64,000 nucleotides of DNA from Platanthera guangdongensis. Lineage: Eukaryota > Streptophyta > Magnoliopsida > Asparagales > Orchidaceae. Positions within the stretch are counted from its first letter, which is position 1, and every line of letters begins with the position of its first letter. Location of the stretch: assembly GCA_039583875.1 (NCBI GenBank), contig CM077166.1, positions 83,822,564-83,886,563 of the forward strand, written 5' to 3'. This document shows, one piece after another, positions 34,794 to 46,276 of this stretch. Under the pieces are notes generated by a model. The model saw only the letters and a list, made by a program, of their open reading frames with translations, was not told the origin of the DNA and ran no database searches. The translations under genes and the position numbers were made by a program.

Positions 34794-35220
34794 CATCACA
34801 TATTGTGCACTCACACACAATCATTCCATCACAACTGTCAACCACACAGCCCGACGATCCGTGCACTCAGGGTACATTCTTGGTGTACCGGCGAACCAGG
34901 GTCCCAACACAGTATCAGGGCTGAAACCCAATGATAAAAGTTGAGCATTTACTCCATGGAGTGCAACCGGAGATTTTAGTCTTAATGACCCGGGATTGGC
35001 CCGTAGCCCCCCATGATATCGTGGCGCACATGCCTAAGACTCTCTCTATGCGCTCCAACAGACCGCACTTTCAGGTCTCACGTCAGACGGACATAACGCA
35101 GGTCGGATCATCCACCCCCCATTGCTCAAGTCGCCTTGCCATCACCGAGTACAACGTACTCGCGGCTAAGAAAAGGCGCGGGTCGGTTTCATCTTACCTG
35201 TTTGGGATAAATCTTGGGTG

Positions 35221-35608
35221 TTTTCCTGGGCACACCAGTACTTGCTGTTACTACCCTTCACAGACACCACCCATTCAGTATCACAAGCATCAGATGGTCT
35301 TTCCTGGACTTCCGTATAAGTACTTCCTGCTACTACCTTTCACAAGCACAACCCAGTAAACATCACAAGTATCACGGTTATTTTCCTGGATCTCAAATCC
35401 AGTACTTCCTGCTTCTACCCTTCACAGGCAAACCCATGAACACCAAACATTACAAGGGTATTTCCTGGACTTCCAATCCAGTACTTCCTGCTACTATCCT
35501 TCACAGGTACAACCCATTCAGCATCGCAAGCATCATTAGGGTATTTTCCTGGAATACCACTCCAGTGCTTCCTGCTACTGCCCTTCACAGGTCAACCCGT
35601 CGACTCCC
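35221..35608. repeat. 80-bp minisatellite, about five units, in T8 LTR
   Basis: Units start TTTTCCTGG at about 35221, 35300, 35381, 35460 and 35543. Each contains CCAGTACTTCCTGCTACTA, CCTTCACAGG and AACCCATTCAGCATCACAAG variants. Spacing is 80-82 bases and unit identity is moderate. Confidence 0.88.
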
Positions 35609-36164
35609 AAAACTACCCGTTTAATCACGGAGTCTTCTCCGATGCGTATATGCAACATCACCAATCCAGACCAACCTGTCTAGATGGGCTTCACACAGCA
35701 TGCCTATTCCGTACTGTATTTCCGGATCTATATGGCAAATTATTGGGGATTCCATGAATCAACCCAAGGGACTCCCTTACCAAGCCACCCTCTGGTGGGG
35801 GAATCCTATGCACATGCCAAAAAGGAAGCCTTTACATGGCTGGGAAGAAATATTGTTACCATTGAAGATCGCTTCGGAGCCATGACCTTTTAGCCGGCTG
35901 GAAAGGACCGCAGCGGCTTTGCCTCCACAACGCTAGCCTTGGATCTCGATACGGAACTCCGCAGCTCCATCGGTGGCCGGCTCTCCTTCTCCTCCTCCTT
36001 CTTCCCCTCTCTCTAGGTTTTGAAGAAAGAGGATGCCAAATGCAAATGAGGATTTCTTTCTCATCTTCGGCCTTAAGGAAAAGTGGGAGAGACCTGAGCC
36101 ATCAGATCCCAGCTGAGAAAATGGACGGCCACGATTTTGCCACAAAAGGCTAACTTTTGCCTGA

Positions 36165-36715
36165 CACAGCCTGTGACACGCCCGTGTCACAGGCCGTGTG
36201 CCTTAAGAGGCACACAACCGACTCATCTAGACCAGTACATGGCCATGTGACACGCCCGTGTCACGGTCCGTGTCACTTGACACGCCTTCAGACACGCCCA
36301 TGTTTGTGGCTGTGTACTTCAGGCTGCTCAAAACCAAATCAACCCGATCGGGACATGGCCAGTGACACGCCCGTGTCACAGGCCGTGTACCCCAAGACAC
36401 GACCGTGTCCTGCCCGTGTTTACCAGGCCTCAAATGCCCTGGGCATGTCCAGCAAAGGACACGACATGTGACACGCCCGTGTCATAGGCCGTGTGCTCAT
36501 ACACTGCAGCAGATATGCCTCTAGCTTAACTTCGTCAAACAAAGTTTATCAAGCAGGGGAGGACACAGCCTCTTACACGCCCGTGTCAGAGGGCATGTTC
36601 CCTCATTTTTCATAAAATGGATTTTTCGTCGAACACTCGCCGGCTGCTCACCCGAGCAGGACACGCCTTGGGACACGCCCGTGTCCCAGGCCGTGTCACA
36701 CAACGTTTTCCCAAT
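36165..36715. repeat. Palindrome array GACACGCCCGTGTC in T8 LTR
   Basis: At least seven cores of TGACACGCCCGTGTCA with following AGGCCGTGT words, for example near 36175, 36248, 36362, 36470, 36575 and 36670. Only one or two TCGTCGAA words (near 36628) are mixed in. Confidence 0.85.
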
Positions 36716-36736
36716 CCTGTGATTTGGGGTGTTACA

Positions 36737-37154
36737 ACCCTCCCCTCCTTATAAAAATTTCGTCCCCGAAATTTGCACACAAGAAGGAAATCAAACACAT
36801 GTTCTATTCCACAAACGTTTCATACAACTTGACACACACTGCATAACAGTTACATAAAGAGCTCGGGAAATTCAGCTCGCATGGTCTCCTCTCGCTCCCA
36901 TGTTAGCTCTTCACGGCCGCAATTGTCCCACCAGACTTTTAAAATCCTGATTGTCTTGTTCTGCAACTATTTATCGGCATGATCCTCGATTCGAATGGGC
37001 CTAGCCTTTGTCATTAGCCCATACTCCACCAGCACACGATCAGTCTCGATCACTTGAGCTGGATCCTTGACGGCTTTCCGAAGCACCGAGATGTGAAACA
37101 CATCATGTAATTCACCCAAGTCTGCCAAAAGAGCTAGCCGATATGCAGCTTCCC
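36737..37154 (-). pseudogene. pol: T8 pol C terminus: end of integrase and chromodomain
   Basis: The C-terminal piece of the gypsy polyprotein. Minus-strand reading from the T9 boundary gives EAAYRLALLADLGELHDVFH and an ISVLRKAV segment, a linker with one in-frame TAG, then a chromodomain-like tail (VWWDNCGREELTWEREETMR) ending in ELFM with a stop at 36850-36852. About 110 untranslated bases and the polypurine tract (TTATAAGGAGGGGAGGG on the minus strand) lead to the 3' LTR. The upstream part of the same protein resumes at 49551, beyond T9, with about eight residues of the GPY/F region missing at the junction. Confidence 0.88.
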
Positions 37155-37339
37155 TGTTGGATCCCTAGTTGATTTGGGCTAGGTTCACTGACTTAGGATG
37201 TGACCCATCATGTATATCCAGGGTCAAATTTGTGTCCTAGAGTCTAGGTCAAGTCATTAGGTTCAACATCAGATGGACCAGCTATCATCAAGACCATCAG
37301 AGACTCCAGACTTAGAGGATTTCAAGACTAAGTAAAGTG

Positions 37340-37800
37340 AGTTCGACGTTCGTCGAACTTAGCTCAACGAAAGGTGTTCGACGCTCGACAATCGTGAGAC
37401 ATTTCTTTGTTCTGAGCTCGACGATCTTTGTTCTCTGTTCGACGAAGACTGAGTTTCTACATCAAGCTAAAGTCAGGACAACTTCAGAATTTTTCTTAGT
37501 CCAGCTTCAAGCTTTGGTCGACGAACTAGATTCTGAGCTCGACGAACTTGGACCTCAAGTTCTCAACTTCTCAGGTCGACGAAGTCAACTTCTCAGCTCG
37601 ATGAATTTGGATCTCAGCTCGACGAATGAAGATTGTCAGTTCGACGAAGATTGAAGCAGAATTGACAAGATTCCCTAGAAGACTAAGTGCTATTGTCTGG
37701 TCGACGAACTCATCAAGCTCAGCTCGACGAACTCATCAAGCTCAGCTCGACGAACTCAAGCTCAGCTCGACGAACTCAAACTCAGCTCGACGAATTGTGT
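37340..37800. repeat. TCGACGA/TCGTCGA array in T9 5' LTR
   Basis: GAGTTCGACGTTCGTCGAAC, then CAGCTCGACGAACT units in tandem (period 24, 24, 18 and 18 at 37700-37790). The same array is at 48049-48515 in the 3' LTR, with several CG to TG or CA changes. Confidence 0.88.
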
Positions 37801-38638
37801 TCTTCATTCGACGATTCCAGACTAGGTCTTCTACAGTTTTCCCGTCCCTTTCTTGGCGATGAATCCTCAGTAATTAATGACAGATCTTCTCGGAATGTTA
37901 CCGTTAGAACGCGCATTAATCATGGATTATTACATGCCGTTTTTCCATGGGACAGTTAGGGAAATCATTGATTGCCGCTTCCTTCCCAGGCCGACTGCCA
38001 TTACTGCTCAACATTCAAATTTCGAATGTTCTTAGTCAGTCAGAAGTCAGAAAAAGAAAAGAAGTAATCAGTAAGAGATACAGGAAGTGACACCAGACAC
38101 AGACAGTACCAAGAACTCATACAGAAATCTAAAGCTCTATTGCAATCAGCCTAAACCAGAGAATAATTTCATCAAGAGGAAGAAGAACAATCAATCCATA
38201 TCAAGAGTCTTCTTCCTTGAATCCTACAGGACAACTTCAGAAGGCACAACAAATTAATCTATCTGTCAAAGAAGTTCCTGAAGCAATCTCTGGTCTAGGT
38301 ACTCTAGGTCTTTGAAGACCTATCACCCTGAAGCAGTGCTCCAGTTTTCCTGATACATTCTAGATCTCAGGGGGAGCAAATCTGCTAAAATCAATCCACA
38401 ATCTTCTCAGTTGTTATTGATAAAGAGAAGACACCATCACCCCTTTTCCCATATACTGTACAGGGTTTTAATTCCCTTCAAAATTATTCCTGGTTGCAAG
38501 TCTCCTTCCAAAAGACTTGAGGTTTTGGTTTTTGAGTACCTGAACAAAAGCTCATTGGTGTCAGGCACTTGATCAAAAACCTGAGTGGATTCCTACCAGG
38601 GTGGTAGAAGAGTGGATGTACCCAGGTTGGGGAACCAC

Positions 38639-38645
38639 TATAAAA
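38639..38645 (+). promoter_or_regulatory. TATA box candidate, T9 5' LTR
   Basis: TATAAAA in CCACTATAAAATTTC, about 200 bp before the LTR end and kept in the other LTR at 49347-49353. Position fits a U3/R promoter; transcription is not shown. Confidence 0.45.
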
Positions 38646-38845
38646 TTTCTTGTGTCGTCTGGTTGCCCTTTATTTTTGTTTTGGCTGTGTCGCTCTGTGA
38701 TTTATTAGGTTGTTGTGCATATCTTATTATTTGCTTAACTGTTCACTTAGGAATACAACAAAAGTTGTAAAGTTTTTTTTAAGAGAGCACAATACTCTAT
38801 TCACCCCCCCTCTAGAGTATTCCAGATCTAACCTGCACTTTCAAT

Positions 38846-38857
38846 TGGTATCAAAGC
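38846..38857 (+). other. T9 primer binding site (tRNA-iMet)
   Basis: TGGTATCAAAGC, 11 of 12 to the complement of initiator tRNA-Met, two bases after the LTR. Confidence 0.85.
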
Positions 38858-38984
38858 GAGGTTGGTTAAAATACCACACCTTAAGAGATCAAGTGGTTGA
38901 ACAGGCTAACACCTGAATCATAAAGATCCCTCTAGTTAGATCTGTTTGCTTTGATTTTGTTATTAGATTTATTTCTTCACAGAC

Positions 38985-40590
38985 ATGGCTCAAAACAAAG
39001 ATTATGCAAGCATCAGACCTCCAGTATGCAATCTTAACAAGTTTGCCATCTGGAAGGCAAGAATCAGATTATACATGAACTCTATTGATGAAGATATTTT
39101 TGCTTCTATCTTGATAGGTGTACCTCCAGCACCTCCACCAACATGACTGCAGTACCTCCTCTAGAAAATAATGATGCATACAAGAAAGCAAAAATTGCAG
39201 ATGCAAAGACAATGAATATCTTGGCTCAGACTATGACAGATGACATATTTCAGAAGGTGGCTGAGTGCACCTCAGCCAAGGCCATTTGGGATTCCCTCAA
39301 ACAAATGGTAGCTGGCTCAGCAGATGAAAGAAAAGATAGGAGATCAAATCTTATATCCCTGTATGAGAATTTCAAGAAGGATGAGACTAAATCAGTGGCT
39401 GAAATGTACAACAGGTTGAGCTCAATCATCAATGAGCTCAAAACCTTGGATAAGGACATCACCCTGACAGAGGTGAATGACAAGATATTGATGTGCTTCC
39501 CTAGCTCTTGGGACTCCAGAATCTGGCCAATAAAGGAAGCCAGAAGCCTAAATGAGATATCAACTGAATCTCTGCTAGGCAAATTAAAATCCTATGAGCA
39601 GCTGATCAAATCAAGAGAAGCAGCAGAACAGAAGACAACAACTCCAGTGAGAAAGGATCACAGCATAGCCTTCAAAGCATCTGAGGAAAGTGAGACATCA
39701 ACTTCCAATGAAGAATTGATGAGCCTCTTTGCAAAAAGATTTTATAAGATGGCTAGAAAGGATTTCAGAAGAAAATCATCCAGGTAGGATGATAAGCCCA
39801 GATTTGACAAGACACCAACCAAGGAGGTTGTGTGCTTTGGATGCAGGAAGCCTGGACATTACATCTCTGAATGTCCAGAAAATCAGAAGAAGGAGAAAAG
39901 CAGAGAAAAGGACTCCAGGAGAAAACACAGCAGCAGACCCTCTTCCAGCAAGTATAAAAAGAAAGACAAGGGCTTTGTTGCTGAGACATGAAGTGATACA
40001 GAGGAAGAATCATCCTCTTCCAGCTTAAGCGAAGAAGAGGAAGAAGCAAGATCCAAGGAGGTTTGCCTTATGGCAATTGATGCCTCCAGGAGCAATTCTG
40101 GATCAAAAGGAGAATCTGAAGATGAAGCAGCCTTAGACTCAGAGGCAGATCAGGTTCTTTCAAATTTTGATTTTAATTCTGATTCATTCAAAATTGAATT
40201 CAAAGCCATGTGTTTAGATTTAATTAATTCAGAAAAGAAAATAAAACCCTTAGAGAAAGACTAGGAAATCTTGAATCTGTCAATTCAGAAAACATTAAAC
40301 TAACAGACCAACTAACTCTAGCAAATGAACAAATAATTAAATTAAAATCTAAATTATGTGAGGCCAAACAACTTGAGCAATCTTTCAATGGGAGAAGTCT
40401 CAAGCTGATGGACATAACAAGCACAGTTAATGCCAGATTAAATGGCAAGCTGGGCTTGGGTACATCATCAAGTTTGCCCCCCATAATTAAGAAAAATATT
40501 CTTACAACTCCCATCAAGTTTATTTCTGCCAAGGGAAAAGAAAAGTTAATAGACAAACCAATGTCAGAAAACAATCCAAAACCATAGACA
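38985..40590 (+). pseudogene. gag: T9 gag, frameshifted, with long C-terminal tail
   Basis: Copia capsid protein. It starts at ATG 38985 (MAQNKDYASIRPP), just after a T-rich stretch ending CACAG. The first 53 codons hold the FAIWKARIRLYM gag start; a frameshift near 39140 moves the rest to a frame open from 39143. This gives the UBN2/gag domain (AIWDSLKQM ... SLYENFKKDETKSVAEMYNR ... LMCFPSSWDSRIWPI ... LLGKLKSYE), then a TAG at 39785-39787, one CCHC knuckle CFGCRKPGHYISEC near 39837-39880, a TGA near 39990 inside a Lys/Ser/Glu-rich part and a TAG at 40262-40264. A second shift leads to a coiled-coil-like stretch (KLTDQLTLANEQIIKLKSKL), ending about 40590. The long tail is typical of SIRE gag. 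Confidence 0.88.
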
Positions 40591-40624
40591 AGAGAAATAA
40601 AAATCAGAAAATAGTTAATAAAAA

Positions 40625-40890
40625 TAAGGTTCAGCAGCATTCGTCAAACTCAGATCGATGAAATGTGGCCAGTTCGTCGAACCCAGATCGACGAACGCTG
40701 AAAGCTGAACGCAAACTTCAATTATAACAATTCGTCTAACTATGATCGACGAACTTTGTATGGTTCGTCGAGCAGAGGTCGACGAACTTGGGGCGCAGAA
40801 AAGGACTGTTGCCATTCTCTGAGCAGAGATCGACGATCTCAGCCCTATTCGTCGAACACTGGTCGACGAACTTACAAGAATTCATCGAAC
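40625..40890. repeat. TCGTCGA/TCGACGA array between T9 gag and protease
   Basis: Eight or so TTCGTCGAAC...GATCGACGAAC pairs with AACGCTGAAAGCTGAACGC and similar fillers, in the internal domain rather than the LTR. The flanking gag-tail and protease sequences have none. Confidence 0.85.
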
Positions 40891-43800
40891 CCAGAAGGAC
40901 CAAACAAAAATCATTTCTCTTACATAAATTCTAAGCCAACTAATAAGACATTCAATCCAATAGCTGATTGGGTAATTCCACCTAGGAGATATCACCACTT
41001 AGGTTATAAATCTCAACCTGCATTATCAGTTATATCCAGTTTCTCTTTTCAACCAAATAAAGGACCCAAGGTAACCTGGGTCAAGAACAATTGAGTTTTG
41101 TTTTTCATTACAGGTACAGGTGAAGAGCTGTCCAAGGGTGAGTCAGACCTGGTACCTGGACAGTGGTTGCACCAAGCATATGACAGGCAGCAAGGATAAT
41201 TTATCCAACTACAAGTCCAAGCTAGGACCAAAGGTGATCTTTGGTGATTCAAAGAGTGGCCAATCAGAAGGATATGGAGTAGTAAAGATTGGATCAGTTA
41301 CCTTCAAGAGAGTAACATATGTAAGAGGACTCAAACATAACCTAATATCCATAAGCCAATTATGTGATGAAGGTTATCAGGTACAATTTAACTCTACCTC
41401 TTGTTCTATTATTAATAATGAAAACCAAACTGTTTTAATTGGACTTAGACAAGGCAACATATATCTAGTAGATTTTATTTCTGCCAAAACTGATGTTTGT
41501 TTACTTAATATCACTAGTAATCAAAATGAGTTGTGGCATAAAAGACTAGGACATGTAAACCTTAAAAATATAGCTAGGTTATCTAAAGACAACCTTGTTA
41601 GAGGTTTACCCTCTGGCCCCTACAAGAAGGAAAATCTATGTAAAGCTTGTCAATTAGGCATGCAAACTAAAACTAGCTTCAAATCCATTAATAAAAGTGA
41701 TTCACCTAAGATCTTGTATTTGCTTCATGTGGATCTATTTGGACCCATTGCAGTACAAGGCCTAGGAGGGAAGTCTTATACTTTAGTGATTGTTGATGAC
41801 TTCTCTAGATTCAGTTGGGTAGCCTTTCTGAGAGCTAAGTCAGATACATTCAAGGTTCTTACAGATTTTCTCAGGACCATACAGATTGAGTTCTCTACTC
41901 ATGTTGCATTGATCAGAAAGGATCATGACATAGAGTTTGAGTCTCTTCTTATGCATGAGTTCTGTGAGAAGGAAGGTATCAGGCAGTGCTTCTCAGCTCC
42001 TAGAACTCCCCAATAAAATGGGGTTTCTGAAAGGAAAAATAGGGCACTCATTGAATCTGCAGGCACATTATTGGCAGATGCTTACATGCCTATATCCTTT
42101 TGGGCAGAAGCTGTAAACACTGCTAACTATGTCCTGAATAGAAGCCTTATACATAAGCTGAAAAATAAGACCCCCTATGAATTACTTAAAGGGAAGAAAC
42201 CTAAAATCACATATTTTAAAGTTTTTGGTTGTATATGTTACATTCACACAAATAACAAAAGATACATTAGAAAGTTTGAGGCTAAGGCTGAAGAAGGGAT
42301 TTTTCTAGGATACTCCCAAGTAAGCAATGCCTATAGGGTTTTTAATAAATCCACCCTTAAAATTGAAGAATCAGTCCATGTATTTTTTTATGAAGCTAAC
42401 ATGTCTTATAAGGAGAAAGAGATTTCTACAAATAACTTTTTGCAGGTTCCACAACTGTGTGAGTCTATGGATGGACTAAACCTTACCCAAGAGGTGTCAA
42501 CCCATACTTCTCCACAGGTTGCTGAAGACAGTGAAGAAGAGATTCAAGTGGAAGTGGCTAAACTTCCCTCAACAGCTAGTACCATTCCTCAAGAGGAATT
42601 AATTACAGAAGCTGGTGCTCAACAAACTCCACCAACTGATCTTGTCACACTTAGAGATCACCCCAGATCTCAAGTGATTGGAGACATTTCAGCAGGTGTT
42701 CAGACAAGGCATCAACTCAACAAAGACTTGATGCATGCCTGTTTTCTCTCTCAAATTGAACCTCTCACCATCCATGAAGCAGAGCAAGATCCTCACTGGA
42801 TTATTACAATGCAAGAAGAACTAAATCAGTTTAAGAGATGTAGAGTTTAGGATTTGGTTCCAAGACCTCATAACTACCCAGTTATTGGAACCAAATGGGT
42901 CTACAGGAACAAGTTGGATGCTCAAGGGAACATAATGAGAAACAAGGCTAGGCTTGTTGCTCAAGGCTACATGCAAGAAGAAGGAATTGACTATGACCAA
43001 ACCTTTGCCCCTGTTGCAAGGTTAGAGGCCATAAGAATATTCCTTGCCTATGCAGCTCACAGGAGATTCAAAGTGTTCCAAATGGATGTCAAGAGTGCAT
43101 TTATGAATGGAGTGCTTCAAGAAGAGGTTTATGTAGAACAACCTCCAGGTTTTATCTCTCTAACTCAACCCTCTTTTGTATTTAAATTGCATAAAGCTCT
43201 CTATGGTTTAAAGTAAGCTCCAAGAGCTTGGTATGAGACCTTAGCAAGCTTTCTTTTAGAGCATAAATTTACAAGAGGAATCATAGATAAAACTCTTTTC
43301 ACTAGACATCATAAGGACCAAATTTTGTTAGTACAAATTATGCAAGAAGTTTGCTGATCTCATGCATTCTAAATTTGAGATGAGTAGCATGGGTGAGCTT
43401 TCCTACTTCCTTGGTCTCCAAGTGAAGCAGTTACCTGATGGTATCTTCCTCTCCCAAGCTAAGTATGATAAAGAGCTTATCAAGAAGTTTGGGATGGGTG
43501 ATGCTTCAGGAATGAAAACACCTATGGCTACTAATGCTGTTGTGGATTCTGATGCAGCAGGGAAACCTGTAGATCAGAAACATTATAGGGCAATTGTTGG
43601 ATCCATATTATACCTAACAGCTAGCAGGCCTGATATCATGTTTGCCACATGCCTTTGTGCTAGGTTCCAAGTGAACCCTAAAGAATCTCACCTTATTTTC
43701 TTAAAAAGAATTTTGAGATATATAAAGAGTTGTCCTAATCTAGGACTCTGGTATCCTGCAGAGTCAGTGTTTGAGTTAACTGGATACTCAGATGCTGACT

Positions 43801-44252
43801 ATGCTGGATGCAGAGTGGACAGGAAGAGTACCTCTGGAACTTGCTAGTTCCTGGGTATGAGACTTGTCTCCTGGTTTTATAAAAAGCAAACATCTGTGTC
43901 TACATCAACTACAGAAGTAGAATACATGGCTGCTGGCAGCTGCTGTTCACAAATGTTATGGATACAAAACCAACTCCTAGACTATGGTGTCAACTTAAAT
44001 AATTCAACATTATTTTGTGATAATACTAGTGTTATTGCTATAACACAGAATCCAGTTCACCATTCTAGGACTAAGCATATTGAAATAAGACATCATTTCA
44101 TTAGAGATAATGTAGACAAAAAAAAAATTAACCTAATCCATATTCCTACTGATTTACAGAGAGCAGACATTTTCACCAAACCCTTGGATGAGAAAAATCA
44201 TCTGTTCTTTATAAATCAACTGGGAATGATCAATGGAGAAGAGTTAAATTAG
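40891..44252 (+). pseudogene. pol: T9 pol: PR-INT-RT-RNase H, catalytic RT motif deleted
   Basis: Copia-order enzymatic polyprotein. Protease with YLDSGCTKHMTG near 41147-41180; integrase with the zinc region HKRLGHVN...CKACQLG near 41540-41660 and catalytic-core marks HVDLFGP, VDDFSRF and VSERKNR; RT from about 42870 ([40 protein letters not shown]); RNase H 43780-44250 (YSDADYAGC, STTEVEYMA, HHFIRD). Stops: 42014-42016 (a Gln position), 42848-42850 (a Trp position), 43214-43216 and 43845-43847. Near 43338 the frame jumps from ILLVQI to a CKKFADLMHSKF block, so the segment that carries the YVDD catalytic motif in this family is missing. The enzyme cannot be active. Confidence 0.92.
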
Positions 44253-44254
44253 TT

Positions 44255-44520
44255 TCTGTCTACATTCGACGAATTTTCCATAGTTCGTCGAACGGAGTTC
44301 GACGAATTAGGGAAAGTTTGAGAGATTCTCGTCGAACAGAGATCGACAAATTCTCTGTGTGGAAATAATTTTCGTCGACCGGAGATCGACGAACTTTGCC
44401 TCAGAAGACATTTCGTCGAACAGAGTTCGACGAACTGTGTTCGATTCTTCTGGATGAGATCGACGAATTATCTGTCTACAATTTATTTCATCGACCTCAG
44501 TTCGAAGAATTATTTTGTTT
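44255..44520. repeat. TCGTCGAAC/TTCGACGAA array after T9 RNase H
   Basis: About ten TTCGTCGAAC and GATCGACGAA words in 265 bases, directly after the pol stop. It is the fourth such array in T9 (two in LTRs, two internal), and both internal arrays sit at ORF boundaries. Confidence 0.85.
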
Positions 44521-44619
44521 TCGTGGAATAGAGATTGCCGATTCATATTCTGGAAAACTTATATCTAGGTTTTCTTCGACCTCCGTCCTGCGCTTTCAGT
44601 TCTCTTGCTCTTGATTGCC

Positions 44620-44642
44620 GTTTTTCTCTGTCTTTCTTGCAG
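44620..44642 (+). promoter_or_regulatory. Splice-acceptor-like site before T9 ORF3
   Basis: TTTTTCTCTGTCTTTCTTGC followed by AG at 44641-44642, seven bases before the ORF ATG at 44650. It is a long pyrimidine tract plus CAG, the consensus for a plant 3' splice site. It could serve a spliced subgenomic mRNA. Confidence 0.5.
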
Positions 44643-44649
44643 GTCATCA

Positions 44650-45480
44650 ATGACGATTCCAGCAGGAGCTTTGGCTGCCATGAAATTTGACACTGGTTTC
44701 GACATGGATTTCGATTCATTCCAACACTCTGACCTAATCTTCCTCTATATTCTGGAACTATTAGAGGAACTTGGTCTCAAAGATTTCCTGACCAGAAGGA
44801 TTAAACTACATGCGACTGAGATTAGAGAATGGGTATACACGTCTACTGCTTCTGAGGATGATACATTGACATGAACTATCAGGAGTACTGCTGTTTCCCT
44901 ATCTCCGGCCGTTCTCTCTGAGATTTTTAGTTTGGTAAATGGAGAAGATGATATGGAAATGGATTCTGAAGAATACAGTTCGATGCTGAAGCTGATGGGG
45001 TTTTCTGGAAGCAACCCTAACAAATTGTTAAAGAAACAACTGTCTGCCGCCTACCAGTTCTTGGCAGATATCGTGGGAAAAATACTGATGGGCAAGCACA
45101 CCGCACATGATTACATAATCCGACATCAATTTCTTATCATGTGCGCGGTGATGAATAAGCGTCAAGTCGATTGGAGTAAGATTTTCTTTGAGTTGATAAA
45201 GAAGAAAAACAACAAGAAAGAGGTTTGTTTTGGAAGAATCTTGGGGATCTTTCTTCAAGAAAAAGCTGGTCAATACATGGTCTCCCCGACCATCTTCATC
45301 AATGCCAGCAAGTGCCTCACCTGCGCTCTATTTGGCCGATGGGAGAGGACGATCTCCAAGCCATCCAAGGCTTCCTCCTCTTCCATCCCCACTTCTGAGA
45401 GCACCAGGGCTGTGAAGGCCACTCCCACCCTGCAGAAGAGGTCATTCCATCTCCACTATCTCTTCCTGCACACCTTCTAG
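44650..45480 (+). pseudogene. T9 downstream ORF (env-like position), one stop
   Basis: Starts at ATG 44650 (MTIPAGALAAMKFDTGFDMD). It is 276 codons long with a single TGA at 44872-44874. Mixed alpha-helical-looking sequence includes LFLYILELLEELGLKDF-like leucine-rich stretches, AVLSEIFSLVNGEDDMEMDS, and AYQFLADIVGKILMGKHTAH with YIIRHQFLIMCAVMNKRQVD. I recognise a resemblance to the large plant transposon-protein type domain often found after pol in SIRE-like elements, but I cannot confirm it. No signal peptide or convincing membrane segment is seen, so env in the viral sense is not supported. A Ser/Thr-rich end follows before the stop. Confidence 0.6.
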
Positions 45481-45539
45481 CAAAGCAACTCCCTTCCTCT
45501 TCCATTCCTTCTTCAACACCTCAATCTCCATAACATACT

Positions 45540-45976
45540 ATGTGCCTACTCCTCCTCCATCTCCACCATTGGACATCACCACCATTCCATCTTCCCCTCT
45601 GCAAGCTTATCAACAATCAACACCTCCAGCTTCACCTCATGACACACATATCCTCATACCTCCACAGTCTCCACTTCCCCCTCACTTATCCTCCATTCCA
45701 TCTTACACCCTACCCTCAGACACCACCATAACAGATGCATTTCCACCTCTATCCCCTCCATCTGCTCCCCTTCCTTCATCTACCTCTCTATCTTCACCCA
45801 CTACCTCTCCATCTCTGGAACCCTCCACTGTATCTTCAATCATATCCCTGCTCACTACCCTCATCAAAACTCTAATCACAGAGGCCATTACACCTCTTGT
45901 GAATTCTATCAATTCTTTATCTGCACAAGTTTCTCTCCTCTCTGCTGCCCCTCTTCATCCAGGGGCCTGGCTCTAG
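45540..45976 (+). pseudogene. T9 Pro/Ser/Thr-rich ORF segment
   Basis: An open frame of about 144 codons, very rich in Pro, Ser and Thr (PTPPPSPPLDITTIPSSPL, TSLSSPTTSPSLEPSTVSS), followed by a short leucine-rich stretch (IISLLTTLIKTLITEAITPL). It is probably the low-complexity middle of the same downstream protein as 44650-45480, now in another frame after a small indel near 45480. No function is assigned. Confidence 0.5.
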
Positions 45977-46014
45977 GTTTTCCTGAACCCAGGCAGGGGG
46001 AGATGCTCAGTGAT

Positions 46015-46276
46015 GAAGTTGCAGCAGATGCAGATGCAGCAGCAGTAGTCACAACAGCAGTTCCTTCTACAGCAGATGGAGATTCAGATGCAGATACAGA
46101 CATTTTGCCAGCATATAATTCAGATTTGATTGAATTAATTCAGTTGAAGTTGCAGCAGATACAGATGCAGCAGTAGCAGTAGTCACAACAGCAGTTCCTT
46201 CTACAGCAGATGCAGATTCAGATGCAGATGCAGACATTTTGCCAGCATATAATTCAGATTTGATTGAATTGATTCA
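46015..46276. repeat. 131-bp tandem duplication in T9 downstream ORF
   Basis: GAAGTTGCAGCAGATGCAG...GATTGAATTAATTCAGTT (46015-46145) is repeated at 46146-46276 with a few changes. 131 is not a multiple of three, so the copy shifts the reading frame. Confidence 0.9.

Larger units (their letters stand above)
34236..36736 (-). repeat. T8 3' LTR
   Basis: 2501 bp, plus strand TGTAACGACTCCG to GGGGTGTTACA. It holds an AT microsatellite at 34774-34793, an 80-bp minisatellite at 35221-35608 and a GACACGCCCGTGTC array at 36165-36715. The pol end of T8 follows directly on the right, which makes this the 3' LTR. T7 sequence ends directly at its left edge; AGCTA (34231-34235) is the expected TSD, partner outside the window. 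Confidence 0.85.
37155..38843 (+). repeat. T9 5' LTR
   Basis: 1689 bp, TGTTGGATCCC to GCACTTTCA, nearly the same as 47864-49550 with scattered substitutions and small indels. A TCGACGA-type array fills about 37340-37800; the region 37700-37800 has four close CAGCTCGACGAACTCA units. Confidence 0.95.

Noticed and set aside
35214..35624. A 136-codon protein with repeating LPATTLHR-like units
   Set aside because: The repeats come from the 80-bp minisatellite, whose period is not a multiple of three, so the frames drift; it lies in an LTR.
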